Positions 38,697 to 46,921 of a stretch of 57,441 nt of DNA are shown here, piece by piece. Source of the stretch: Pseudomonadota bacterium (lineage in GTDB: Bacteria; Pseudomonadota; Alphaproteobacteria; Rhizobiales; Rhizobiaceae). The stretch covers positions 1-57,441 of the forward strand of contig JAEXMK010000079.1 of assembly GCA_023444445.1 (NCBI GenBank), read 5' to 3'. The position numbers and the translations under genes are program-made. The notes below the pieces were generated by a model. It searched no databases and was not told where the DNA came from. It was given only the letters and a program-made list of their open reading frames with translations. The number at the start of each line of letters is the position of its first letter. The first letter of the stretch is position 1.

Positions 38697-40283
38697 ATGT
38701 CTCGTCCTTCCAAACACCCCAAGACCGGAATTTTTCAGTTCCGGAAGCGCGTTCCAGACGATCTCCGATTGCTGATCGGCAAGAGCGAAGAAAAGCTTAG
38801 CCTCGGCACCCGCGATCCGGTTGAGGCGAAGATTCTTCACGCGCAGGTGATGACGCAGGTCGAAGAGCGATGGAGGCTTCTACGGGCTGGAATCCATAGC
38901 CTGACCGAGAAGCAGGCGACGGCGATCGCAGGCGAGATTTATAGGAGCCTCGTCGCCCAGCACGAAGACAATCCGTCTCGGATGTCTCTCTCTGCGCTTT
39001 TCTTCGACTATGCCCGACACCAGCCGAAGAAGGTGACGGTCACGGCGCTAGGGAGTGATCCGGAGAAGACGCAGCAGGCGCTCCAGAAGATGTTGAAACG
39101 AAGTGACGACCGGATGCGAAAGTTCGCCGATGAGTTCCTGAACGACCGAGGATTGCGTCTCGATGAGCCGAGCATGAAGATGGTGCTGACGCGGGTCACG
39201 CAAGCGGCAATCCAGGCACAGGATCATATTCGGAAGATGGCAGGCGGCGACTACAGCCCTGATCCGAATGCCGAACGCTTCCCGCGTTTCGAGATGCCGC
39301 AGCCGAAACGCAGGCCGGAGCGAACCGACCCGGATTCGAAGTTCCATCTGGTCAAGGTGTTCGAGAGCTATGCGAAGGAGAAGGGCATCGCTCCGGCGAC
39401 CTACATCAAGTGGAAACCGATCATCGAAAAGGTTGCCGCTGAGGTCCCCGACTGTCGGGAACTCACGAAAGAGTGGGTGATCGACTGGAAGGACAGGCTG
39501 CTCGCGCAAGGCCTCACACAGGGGCACGTGAAGGACTCGTATATCGCCGCCCTCAAGGCTGTGTGCACATGGGGCGTTGCGAATGCGCGTCTCACCGAAA
39601 ATCCATGCGCGACGGTGACGGTCTCCGTCCCTCGCAAGGTCGTGACGCGCAGCAAGAGCTTCACCGCGCCGGAAGCGGCCAGCATCCTTGCCGCCACGCT
39701 TCGGCCAAGGCCCCCTCGGATGACGAAGGGGATGCAGGCGGCACACAGATGGGTGCCTTGGCTGTGTGCGTACACGGGTGCCCGTGTGGGTGAGATTTCA
39801 CAGCTTCGGAAGCAGGACGTGCAGTTGCATGAAGGGCACTGGCTCATCTGGATCACGCCGGAAGCCGGCTCGACGAAGGACAGCCATCCGCGATTCGTCG
39901 CGCTGCACCCTCACGTACTCGAACAGGGATTCGTTGAGTTCGTCCAGAGCCAGAAGGCCGGTTCCCTCTTCTACGACAAGTCGCTGGCGCGCACGACGGA
40001 CGCAAAGCACCCGCAGCACAAGAAGGTCGGCGAGAAGCTTTGTAGATGGATACGGAGTAAGGAGGTCGGCGTGACGGATGCCCGCATTCAGCCGAACCAC
40101 GGCTGGCGGCATACGTTCAAGACGAAGGCACGCGCTGTCGGGATGGATGTCGGCATGCGTGACTACATGCAAGGTCATGTCCCGGCCACGGAAGGTGAAG
40201 GCTATGGCGAATGCCCGCCGGAGGCATTGGCGCGGGAGATTGCGAAGTTGCCACGGTTTGAGCCTCACGCGGGGGCAACATGA
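38697..40283 (+). CDS. int: Tyrosine recombinase (integrase)
   Basis: A 528-residue site-specific recombinase with an N-terminal DUF6538-type segment (KTGIFQFRKRVPDDLRLLIG), a SAM-like DNA-binding domain and the catalytic domain. The catalytic set is complete: Arg363 in YTGARVGE, Lys394, His468 and Arg471 in HGWRHT, His494 and nucleophile Tyr503 in GEGYGE. It is first gene inside attL, as usual, and should integrate and excise the element at tRNA-Ser. No excisionase gene is obvious. The start could be a GTG 7 codons earlier. Confidence 0.93.
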   Translation: MSRPSKHPKTGIFQFRKRVPDDLRLLIGKSEEKLSLGTRDPVEAKILHAQVMTQVEERWRLLRAGIHSLTEKQATAIAGEIYRSLVAQHEDNPSRMSLSALFFDYARHQPKKVTVTALGSDPEKTQQALQKMLKRSDDRMRKFADEFLNDRGLRLDEPSMKMVLTRVTQAAIQAQDHIRKMAGGDYSPDPNAERFPRFEMPQPKRRPERTDPDSKFHLVKVFESYAKEKGIAPATYIKWKPIIEKVAAEVPDCRELTKEWVIDWKDRLLAQGLTQGHVKDSYIAALKAVCTWGVANARLTENPCATVTVSVPRKVVTRSKSFTAPEAASILAATLRPRPPRMTKGMQAAHRWVPWLCAYTGARVGEISQLRKQDVQLHEGHWLIWITPEAGSTKDSHPRFVALHPHVLEQGFVEFVQSQKAGSLFYDKSLARTTDAKHPQHKKVGEKLCRWIRSKEVGVTDARIQPNHGWRHTFKTKARAVGMDVGMRDYMQGHVPATEGEGYGECPPEALAREIAKLPRFEPHAGAT

Positions 40284-40431
40284 GCAACTTTGAAAACCCT
40301 GCGACGAAAGGTCCGCACACGCTTCAGATTTTATTACTCAGATTACGCAACCGTCACTTGACTCGTGACGTTTCAATGAGAGATTAACCATTTGTTAACC
40401 GCGAGCCGCAATATTCACGCAAGTTGCGGCC

Positions 40432-40446
40432 ATTGTAGGCTACAAT
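40432..40446. promoter_or_regulatory. Perfect 15-base palindrome upstream of the 82-aa ORF
   Basis: ATTGTAG-G-CTACAAT has perfect 7-bp arms around one base. It lies 23 bases before the ATG of the small ORF and has the same 7-1-7 form as the palindrome before rep at 42013. It looks like an operator. Confidence 0.5.
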
Positions 40447-40469
40447 GAATGCAGCTTTGGGAGACAACT

Positions 40470-40718
40470 ATGAGCACCACCTTTGAAGCGCCGAAGTACG
40501 CCGTAGCGAGGCCCGCGCTGCTGGTCAAACAAAAGGTAGCAGTGTTCGAAATGATTCCTGCTGTGGAGCTCGGTACCATTCGATCTATTCCGGCTGGGGT
40601 TGGCACTGCGCAGCCCTCTCGCCGCACCAAGAGCGAGCCCGGTCGCGAGTTGCCAGTTGAACACGGTACGACCGCTGGCGCGGTTAAGGTGCCGCTGTAT
40701 GGCTCCACCGTACGTTGA
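40470..40718 (+). CDS. Possible 82-aa protein, convergent with the protease gene
   Basis: An ATG preceded by GGGAGACAACT opens an 82-codon frame (MSTTFEAPKYAVARPALLVK at the start, proline- and basic-rich later). Codon use looks like real coding sequence, and a perfect palindrome precedes it. It overlaps the 3' end of the protease gene by 35 bases, convergently. No family is recognised. It could be a partner or inhibitor of the protease, or an unrelated small gene. Confidence 0.42.
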   Translation: MSTTFEAPKYAVARPALLVKQKVAVFEMIPAVELGTIRSIPAGVGTAQPSRRTKSEPGRELPVEHGTTAGAVKVPLYGSTVR

Positions 40719-41751
40719 GCTGCTCTTCCCTGATGACTGGCTCAAACAAGCTTTGATGTCCGACAACCACCAATCTCTTGGTGACGTCGAATGTACTTGA
40801 GAGCCTCAGGGATTCCACCGACGCAAGCCTCAGATCGTTGGTAGCCTCCGTTCCGAGTGGGATAGCTGGATTAGCCGGTGCTCCAGGAGCGATTGGTTGC
40901 GGGGCCGCGCTGTTCGCAAATAGCTGTCCAACCGGATCATAAATTTCATTGTTCTTAAACTCCGCCTCATAGTCGAGGTAGAGGTTCCAAATGAGCTCTT
41001 CCAGTTCAGGTTGCGGATTGTCGGCAACCTGGAGGCCAAGGTCTTTAGCCTCCCTCCGATTGATGGGATGACCGTGGAAGTACAACTTTGAGGCCAACGT
41101 CTCGATGATCTCGTCAATCTTGTGCTTGCTCGTTTCCTCGGACATGTGCGTCAGCAATATCTTGCGAGCGATCATTCTGCTCTGAGAAATGAAGCGCTCG
41201 ACATTTCCGATCGCCAGCGGGTGCACCTTCTCTGAAAGAATTTCGACGGCCTTAATGAGCTCGTCTTCGTGTCTGATGCCAACAGTATCCTTCACGAATG
41301 AGATATACGCTTTGACATCCTCGACACTGATCCCAATTCTTTGATTGGTTTGGGGATCAATGGGGTTGTATCCGTTGGTGACAGTGGGATCGATAGGCCC
41401 CATTTCTGCAAACGGGTGCATAACAATCTCATCAGCTCCAAGCGCAAGCATTGTCGCAGCGCTGTAGGCTCGATAGGGGAGAATAGCTCCGATTTTCTCC
41501 CCGTATTCCCTAAGCAAAGATATAATGCGCCAAGGGACGGTACCGTCACCACCGTTACTGCAGATGAACAGATCAATCTTCTTCGCGGGCCTTTCGGGTA
41601 GCAGCCTTAGATGATCGAAGAAGACTCTGACAGCGTCCTGAGCAATATTCGCTCCCAGATTTGGTCGAACGCTGGTGAGATAGCATATCACCTTGGAACC
41701 ACGAATGTGCTCAATCTGCCTGATGATTTCCAAACGATCCTGATATGCCAC
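40684..41751 (-). CDS. SDH-type Clp-fold serine protease, element cargo
   Basis: A 355-residue protein of the SDH (serine-aspartate-histidine) family, an SppA/ClpP-fold peptidase group first described in archaea. The motif region reads AYSAATMLALGADEIVMHPF, aligning Ser97, Asp107 and His112 with the catalytic triad, followed by MGPIDP. The oxyanion-forming SNGGDG loop is at about 65-70. There is no signal peptide or membrane helix, so it should act in the cytoplasm. It is the main cargo of the left half of the element, and codon use is more A+T-rich than in the neighbours. The target is unknown. A defence or regulatory role is inference. Confidence 0.8.
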   Translation of the reverse strand: MAYQDRLEIIRQIEHIRGSKVICYLTSVRPNLGANIAQDAVRVFFDHLRLLPERPAKKIDLFICSNGGDGTVPWRIISLLREYGEKIGAILPYRAYSAATMLALGADEIVMHPFAEMGPIDPTVTNGYNPIDPQTNQRIGISVEDVKAYISFVKDTVGIRHEDELIKAVEILSEKVHPLAIGNVERFISQSRMIARKILLTHMSEETSKHKIDEIIETLASKLYFHGHPINRREAKDLGLQVADNPQPELEELIWNLYLDYEAEFKNNEIYDPVGQLFANSAAPQPIAPGAPANPAIPLGTEATNDLRLASVESLRLSSTFDVTKRLVVVGHQSLFEPVIREEQLNVRWSHTAAP

Positions 41752-41921
41752 TGTTCTCTCCGGAGTGCACGCAATGCGCTAGAACGACACTGATTCGCAA
41801 ATAGCTTGTACTTCGGATTCAATAGATTCCTCAGTGTGAGTCAACGTCGATGTCACTCAACGCTGGGAAAACCGATTGCTGGCCCCAGACTTGACGCGTT
41901 CGCGCCGACGATCGAGCATAG

Positions 41922-41963
41922 AAAAACCGCCATCACAGGGCTCGCAACCCTCCGGCGGTTTTT
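41922..41963. terminator. Bidirectional terminator in the rep leader
   Basis: AAAAACCGCC and GGCGGTTTTT form a 10-bp stem with an inner AGGG/CCCT pair, with T-runs usable in both directions. It sits 64 bases upstream of rep with no gene ending nearby on the plus strand. It could attenuate the rep leader or end an antisense RNA, as in copy control of rolling-circle plasmids. Confidence 0.6.
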
Positions 41964-42012
41964 CACGGGAATGTACTCGAATGTTGAACAACTTCGCTGA
42001 CATTGTAAAGCC

Positions 42013-42027
42013 GCCGTTGACAACGGC
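42013..42027. promoter_or_regulatory. Perfect 15-base palindrome at the rep start
   Basis: GCCGTTG-A-CAACGGC, perfect 7-bp arms around one base, abuts the TTG start of the rep frame. A protein bound here would block rep expression. It could also be a Rep binding site. Confidence 0.5.
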
Positions 42028-43761
42028 TTGAGCCCGGGGCTCGGATATCCCACCTCCGAAGCCGAGCCGAACCATATCTTTCCAAACCAAATTGTTGACA
42101 ACGCCACGTCTGGCCTCGCGAAACGCGCCGCCGAAGCGCTCGCAGCCCGTACCGCCATGGAAATGGTTGCGAATGGTCCTGCGAAGAAATCCCATGGGGA
42201 TGTGCTGCGCTCGAATACCGGATGGGAGATCGATCCGGTCGCATGGGCGAAGCGAGCCGCCGCATCCCGGCTTCTGACGGAGCAGACGGAACGCATCGCG
42301 TCAGCGCTGGCCCGCGCCGGGGTGGACGTGATCCGCGACGGGGACGTGACGCTGATTTCGGCTGTGACGGGCATAGTGGAGTCCCTTCCGGTCTATCGGG
42401 CCGTGCGGTTCCTTCCGACGATCGCCGCCCGTGATCGCAGGCCGATGGTCAATGCCCTCAAGCTTTTCATGTCCGGCACCAACCACACGACGGCATACAT
42501 CGGCAAGTACATGCGCTATGCGGTGTTCACGGCTCCCCAGCCGGTCCCTGCCTTCGGGACGCTACGCCAGGAAATTCAGGCGCTCTCTCGGCGCATTTCG
42601 AAGTGGGCGCACCGGGTCAAGAAATTCGGCGTCAAGGTCTTGTTCCGGGGGATCGAGTTCACGAGGAAGACAGCGGAAGAGCGTGGCATGACGGACCGGT
42701 ATTCGCCGGACACGATCCTCTACCACGTTCACGCCAACGTCATCTACTGGCCGACGCGAAACATGAAGGGTGAATGGGAGAAGTTCCTCCAGGAGACGCA
42801 TGAGTTCATCGGCTCCGAGTGGAAGGATAACGGCAGGGTCGAGAGTGTCGAGGAGATCGTGAAGTATTGTTCGAAGCCCGCCGACACCCTCGCGGCGAGC
42901 GACGAAGAACTCGCGTGGCTCTACAGGCAGACCCAGCGCCTGAAAATCTGCCAGCCGCTGGGGCCATTCGCAGACTGGCTGCGCGACCTGAACAAGCGCA
43001 AGGAGAAGGTCGTGCGCGTCCATGTCGGACACGGTGACGGCAAGCTGATGCGAGTGAGGAAGCTGTCGCGTAAGGTGGATGACGGCGAGCCGACTGATAC
43101 CGAAGATGGTTCCGGCGAGGATGGCGCCTTGCCCGCCGATCCCCGGGAGAAGCCCGAACGGAAGAAGCGGAATGAACCGGGGGACGGATCGCCGCCCGCG
43201 AACATCGTGCTCGGCCTGTCGCTACCGCAGTGGCGGCATTCGCCATGGGCGGAGCCGATGATTATGGTGCAGCACTACGACCCTGCGCGGTTGTCTAACG
43301 AAGACGGGCTCGATATCCGGGAGTGGAAGCGGCAGGCGCGCGCCTGGTGGGACGATTCCTTTGCGCCGGAGCCGGAGGAGGCTCTGCGCGTGGCCCGCGT
43401 GGCAATGGACAAGGCCATGTCTGTAGACGATGTACGGGAGGCGGCGGAAGCCGCCCCGTATATCGTTCACACATGTAGGCCAACTGTCCGGCACGAGGAT
43501 GAAGAGGTGGACGAGGAAGAGCTTGATGGCGAAGTGAGGAGCATCCTCACGCTCTTCGGAGGGGCAACAGTCGTCAGATTGAAGCCCCGTCCACCAACGG
43601 AAGACGACAAAATCCCATTCGAGACTGTCGAACAGGCCGAATGGGATGGGCGAATGTTGGCGATTCAGGAGGCCCACGAGCCGGGATGGGCCAAGCGTCG
43701 GCTGTCGGCCCCCTATCATCCCTCGGAACGTCGGGATGGTACTTGCCGCATCGCGGCGTGA
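42028..43761 (+). CDS. Rolling-circle replication initiator-like HUH protein
   Basis: A 577-residue protein from a TTG start (an ATG at codon 44 is an alternative). Residues 232-241 read YHVHANVIYW, the HUH metal-binding motif, and EEIVKYCSK with Tyr280 fits the nucleophile motif of pC194/pUB110-type (Rep_1) initiators. The C-terminal 250 residues are charged, with Pro- and acidic-rich stretches and no recognised domain. It should nick a double-strand origin and let the excised circle replicate. Longer than plasmid Reps (about 300), so it carries an extra C-terminal region of unknown job. Confidence 0.72.
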   Translation: MSPGLGYPTSEAEPNHIFPNQIVDNATSGLAKRAAEALAARTAMEMVANGPAKKSHGDVLRSNTGWEIDPVAWAKRAAASRLLTEQTERIASALARAGVDVIRDGDVTLISAVTGIVESLPVYRAVRFLPTIAARDRRPMVNALKLFMSGTNHTTAYIGKYMRYAVFTAPQPVPAFGTLRQEIQALSRRISKWAHRVKKFGVKVLFRGIEFTRKTAEERGMTDRYSPDTILYHVHANVIYWPTRNMKGEWEKFLQETHEFIGSEWKDNGRVESVEEIVKYCSKPADTLAASDEELAWLYRQTQRLKICQPLGPFADWLRDLNKRKEKVVRVHVGHGDGKLMRVRKLSRKVDDGEPTDTEDGSGEDGALPADPREKPERKKRNEPGDGSPPANIVLGLSLPQWRHSPWAEPMIMVQHYDPARLSNEDGLDIREWKRQARAWWDDSFAPEPEEALRVARVAMDKAMSVDDVREAAEAAPYIVHTCRPTVRHEDEEVDEEELDGEVRSILTLFGGATVVRLKPRPPTEDDKIPFETVEQAEWDGRMLAIQEAHEPGWAKRRLSAPYHPSERRDGTCRIAA

Positions 43762-43987
43762 CGACGGCAACGGTCGTCACCATGGCAACCACCCGGTTGC
43801 CTCGTCGTCCGGAGGGCGGCGACAAGGCCCCTGCCGGGTCCCTCGGAAGAGTCCGGCGGAAGGCCTCCCCGAAGGGCGGACGCTTTGACCAGAGGGAAAA
43901 GCATTAGTCCGTCGCTACGTCTTCGTTTCCATTGAATCCTGCGCCGCCGGCACTGACCATTTTCCCGTGACAGGCGGGAGGTGTGCC
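43762..43987 (+). promoter_or_regulatory. Gap before the relaxase gene, expected oriT region
   Basis: There is no supported gene here. MobV relaxases usually nick just upstream of their own gene, so the oriT is expected here. I see G+C-rich, partly self-complementary sequence (CCGCC at 43944 with GGCGG at 43973) but no match that I can call a nick site. Confidence 0.3.
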
Positions 43988-45253
43988 ATGGCGTTTCAAT
44001 TCATCCATATGCAGGGCTACAGCCGGAAAGGGGACGGCAAGGGCCGCAACACGTCCTTCATCTTCGGAGAGGCGCGCCGGGACTCTGCCGCCTGTCTTCA
44101 CGTCGAGGCGCCGCGCCCTCCCGTCGTCGTTTATGGTGTGGACATCGATCGGGTCGAGGCCATGCACGATGCCGCCGCTGCTGATGCCCGGACAGTGCCG
44201 AAGGGCGGCAAGGAACGTCGCGTGAGGCAGGACCAGCACACGCTCATGACCGTGGTCGCAAGCCATCCGCTGACCATGGAGGAGGTCACCGCCGATCCGG
44301 CGAAGCGGGCAGAGGCTGAACGCTGGGAAGCCATGACGGTGGACTGGCTCCGGGGCCTCTACGGTGAAGGTCTCGTGTCGGTCGTCCGGCATGAAGACGA
44401 ATCCAGGTGGCACGTCCATGCTTACATCCTTCCCCGTGATCGGGAGATGAAAGCAGCCGGTCTGCATCCAGGTCTCGTTGCGAAGGCCGAGATCATGGCG
44501 GCCGGTCCCCGTGACGATGAGGACCCGAAGGCGCTGAACAAACGCGGCGACAACGCCTACAAGGCGGCCATGCGCGGCTGGCAGGATGCCTATTTCGACG
44601 CCGTCGCCGTCCGCTGCGGCCTTGCCCGGATCGGCCCCGGCCTACGTCGTCTATCAAGGCAAGAATGGCAGGTGGAGAAGCAGCAGGCGAAGGCCTTGCA
44701 GAAGACCTTGGCAAGGGCTGAGGAAGTCCGCGAGGAGGCGAAGGCCGTTATCAGGACGACGAAGGAGGATGCCGCCGCGATCCGGGACGAAGCGGCAAGG
44801 GCGAAAGCCGACGCCGATCGTCAGCTTGCCGCCGCCAAGGCCGCGACGAATGCCGCGTTGCAGGCACAGGACAAGGCGCTGCGCGAACAGCGGAGGGCGA
44901 AAACCATGATGGCTCGAGTCCGCGAAGAAGGCGCCCGCGTCCGGGAGAGGGCTGCGCGGCTGCAACGCCTTCCCGGACTGCTGCGCAGCATGTGGGATGG
45001 TTTCCGGAAGTCGAGGGTGCAAGATCGCATCCGGCAGTCTGTCGAGTCCGAGATGGAAACTCTCCGGCGAACCGCAGCCGAATCCGCCGACCGCGCCAGC
45101 GCCGCCGACGCGGGACGGCGTGACGCGGAGTCGCGGGCGCGGAACCTCCGCGAGAACTTGACGGAGACCGGACGGCAGCTTGCCGAGACCAGGCAGGAGC
45201 TTGCTGCTCTTCGACCGGAATTGGCTCCCTCGGCCCCTTCGTCCACTTTCTAG
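43988..45253 (+). CDS. MobV/Pre-like relaxase
   Basis: A 421-residue relaxase. The core motif RHEDESRWHVHAYIL holds His135, Glu136 and Asp137, then His142 and His144, matching the HxDE...HxH motif of MobV plasmid-recombination enzymes. The C-terminal half from about residue 225 to the end is one long Ala/Arg/Glu coiled coil. GGAGGTGTGCC precedes the ATG, which decides the start over a frame opening 7 codons earlier. It should nick the oriT and lead the strand into a recipient using another element's secretion system. Its last codons lie in repeat copy A. Confidence 0.85.
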   Translation: MAFQFIHMQGYSRKGDGKGRNTSFIFGEARRDSAACLHVEAPRPPVVVYGVDIDRVEAMHDAAAADARTVPKGGKERRVRQDQHTLMTVVASHPLTMEEVTADPAKRAEAERWEAMTVDWLRGLYGEGLVSVVRHEDESRWHVHAYILPRDREMKAAGLHPGLVAKAEIMAAGPRDDEDPKALNKRGDNAYKAAMRGWQDAYFDAVAVRCGLARIGPGLRRLSRQEWQVEKQQAKALQKTLARAEEVREEAKAVIRTTKEDAAAIRDEAARAKADADRQLAAAKAATNAALQAQDKALREQRRAKTMMARVREEGARVRERAARLQRLPGLLRSMWDGFRKSRVQDRIRQSVESEMETLRRTAAESADRASAADAGRRDAESRARNLRENLTETGRQLAETRQELAALRPELAPSAPSSTF

Positions 45254-45313
45254 CGCGTTTAAAGGGGGCGCACAGCACTCTTGGCGGTTCGGGTGGTGTC
45301 TGTACCCACCTGA
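45241..45313 (+). repeat. 73-bp imperfect repeat, copy A
   Basis: Copy A pairs with copy B at 46849-46921 without gaps, 58 of 73 bases identical. It starts in the last codons of the relaxase gene and includes GCGTTTAAA and a GGTGG/CCACC hairpin that stays paired (with a wobble) in copy B. Confidence 0.8.
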
Positions 45314-45395
45314 CCGGTGTCGCAGCTCTGCGTGCGGTTTGCGCCGGTCCTCGCCGCCCTGCATCCTTATCAAGAGCAAGGCAATCGGAGGGCGC

Positions 45396-46130
45396 ATGAT
45401 GACCGTCGCGGAGCGGATCGGGCCGAAAAAGAGACGTCGAAACTGCGCCGACAGGCTTCGCCGCGATCTCGCGGAACGGCAGCGGCAGCGCCGTGGCGGC
45501 GATCCGGCGGGCCGAATGATGCTCCAACTTCTCGGCATTCTGTCAGCCGGGTTGGCAGTGCTGCCGCCGTTGCCAGAGCTTTCTTTTTCCTTCAGGCGAT
45601 CCTCCCCGAAGTCGGTCTCGTCACCTCTCGGGGGAACAATACGTCGACAGTTCTATCATGATGACGGCGCTCGCTCGCCGGCTCTTTCCCGGGAGGCAGA
45701 TTCCCGGCCCCCGGGGAGGCTGAATCTCGGTCATCTCGACGATGAGGATCGCGGGCCGACAGCGCACGCGATGGAGCGCGGCATTGATCCACCGTTCTAC
45801 AGAGCGAGCAGCCGTGCAGCGCCAACTTGGTCGAAGCTGGTGAAGGATCTCAAGCGTCGCCAGACAGCCGACGAGGCCCGCGAACTGATCGAGTTCCGGG
45901 TGCCGCCGGAAGCTGTCGAATGGCTGCGCAGCCGTATTCTCATGGAAGACTGGCAGTCGTTGCGGCAACTCGGTCGGGACGATGCCAGTGGCGACGAAAT
46001 CGCGGCTGCTGCACTCGTCGAAGCGAAGCGGTGGCAGGCTGCGCAACCCAAGTCACCGGAATCTGAACCGAAGCCAGAAACGGAAGGTTCCGGCGATCCA
46101 GAGGCACCACAGGGAGGGCCGAAACCATGA
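45396..46130 (+). CDS. Hypothetical protein, first of a coupled cassette
   Basis: A 244-residue protein starting at tandem ATG codons after GGAGG. It has a very basic first 40 residues (KKRRRNCADRLRRDLAERQR), a short hydrophobic stretch MLQLLGILSAGLAVLPPLPE, and a C-terminal helical region (residues about 150-210) with VPPEAVEWLRSRILMED. No family is recognised. Its stop overlaps the next start by 4 bases. It could be a DNA- or membrane-associated mobilization helper (inference only). Confidence 0.6.
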   Translation: MMTVAERIGPKKRRRNCADRLRRDLAERQRQRRGGDPAGRMMLQLLGILSAGLAVLPPLPELSFSFRRSSPKSVSSPLGGTIRRQFYHDDGARSPALSREADSRPPGRLNLGHLDDEDRGPTAHAMERGIDPPFYRASSRAAPTWSKLVKDLKRRQTADEARELIEFRVPPEAVEWLRSRILMEDWQSLRQLGRDDASGDEIAAAALVEAKRWQAAQPKSPESEPKPETEGSGDPEAPQGGPKP

Positions 46131-46408
46131 CAGACGAAATTATCAGCCCCAGCCTCTCCGGCTTCCTCGATCGCCTCGGGCTGCCTCCGGCGGCTCGGGA
46201 TCGTGTCATCGAGATCGATCGGCAGCTCTCCGAAAAGATCGATAGCGATGCGGTGAATAGCGACCGCTGTGCGCTGCTCATCTTCGAGGCTGCCGACCTC
46301 ATAGCAGATCGTGATCCCCCGGGCTTCGACTGGACCGGATGGGGTGATGACAATCCAGGCGACGCGAACAGCTTCGACTCTGACGGCGTCGAATGGGGTG
46401 AAGAATGA
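46127..46408 (+). CDS. Acidic hypothetical protein, 93 aa
   Basis: An ATGA overlap with both neighbours ties it to the cassette. It is strongly acidic, with a helical first half (LDRLGLPPAARDRVIEIDRQ) and a C-terminal tail of Asp, Gly, Trp and Glu (WTGWGDDNPGDANSFDSDG). There is no transmembrane segment. It is not recognised. It could be an adaptor or a DNA-mimic-like acidic protein (inference). Confidence 0.62.
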   Translation: MTDEIISPSLSGFLDRLGLPPAARDRVIEIDRQLSEKIDSDAVNSDRCALLIFEAADLIADRDPPGFDWTGWGDDNPGDANSFDSDGVEWGEE

Positions 46409-46818
46409 TCCGCGCTGCCGTACTCCTCCTCGGGCTCGCCGTGGCAGTACCGGTCCCGGCTGTCGAAGTCGTCTGGCGGTCGTCGTCGTCCGGCGTGCTG
46501 CCGTCGCCTGCTACGACTTCGACGCCAACGCTTCCAGTCCCTCCAGAAGCGCCCGCCGGCTTCGTGATTGTCATGTCCGGGCAGGCATCGGTGACGGCGG
46601 GTGCTATGCTCGATCTGCGTCCGGTCGTTGCCGGAAACACTGGCCCTATTGAGTCTTATCTGCTGTTCGGCGCGTTGCCTCTCGGCGCGACTTTCGACGC
46701 CGACTCTGGAAGGATCGGCGGCAGGGCACTGGAACCCGGATCGCATCAGGTCTGGGTGTCGGCGACAGATTCGACCGGGGCGACTGTGGCTGCGGGCGTG
46801 AGCATCATCGTAACCTAA
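46405..46818 (+). CDS. Exported protein with an Ig-like domain
   Basis: A 137-residue protein with an N-terminal signal-like helix (MIRAAVLLLGLAVAVPVPAV), a Ser/Thr/Pro-rich linker to about residue 48, and a C-terminal domain reading LPLGATFDADSGRIGGRALE followed by PGSHQVWVSATDSTG, the sequence form of the putative-Ig (He_PIG, cadherin-like) fold. It should sit in the periplasm or be surface-attached. ATGA overlap with the preceding gene. A GGGGCC-TCTC-GGCCCC hairpin (46830-46845) follows as a terminator. Confidence 0.66.
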   Translation: MIRAAVLLLGLAVAVPVPAVEVVWRSSSSGVLPSPATTSTPTLPVPPEAPAGFVIVMSGQASVTAGAMLDLRPVVAGNTGPIESYLLFGALPLGATFDADSGRIGGRALEPGSHQVWVSATDSTGATVAAGVSIIVT

Positions 46819-46829
46819 AATGCGAAATC

Positions 46830-46845
46830 GGGGCCTCTCGGCCCC
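46830..46845 (+). terminator. Hairpin ending the exported-protein cassette
   Basis: GGGGCC-TCTC-GGCCCC is a perfect 6-bp GC stem 11 bases after the cassette stop. It directly precedes repeat copy B, and copy A is preceded by a related CTCGGCCCC stretch, so the hairpin may be part of the repeated unit. No T-run. Confidence 0.5.
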
Positions 46846-46848
46846 GGT

Positions 46849-46921
46849 GTCCACTTTGTATTGCGTTTAAATGGCCCGTACAGCGCTTCCGGCCCTTCGG
46901 GTGGTGTCTTTACCCATCTGA
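46849..46921 (+). repeat. 73-bp imperfect repeat, copy B
   Basis: The second copy lies between the convergent ends of the cassette and the small minus-strand gene, overlapping the latter's stop. Differences from copy A are spread along its length and keep the terminal hairpin foldable. Confidence 0.8.

Noticed and set aside
43641..43907. 88-codon plus-strand frame between rep and the relaxase
   Set aside because: It overlaps the rep end out of frame, lacks a ribosome-binding site and reads as Gly/Pro/Arg noise.
44654..45538. 294-codon minus-strand frame opposite the relaxase coiled coil
   Set aside because: Antisense shadow of a high-GC repetitive coding region, and the relaxase frame has motifs and a strong start.
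45241..46921. Peptide-level match of the two repeat copies on the minus strand (PFKR..KWT..GPR)
   Set aside because: About 10 of 30 residues differ where 15 of 73 bases differ, so there is no excess of silent changes and no start or ribosome-binding site. The DNA or RNA structure explains it better.
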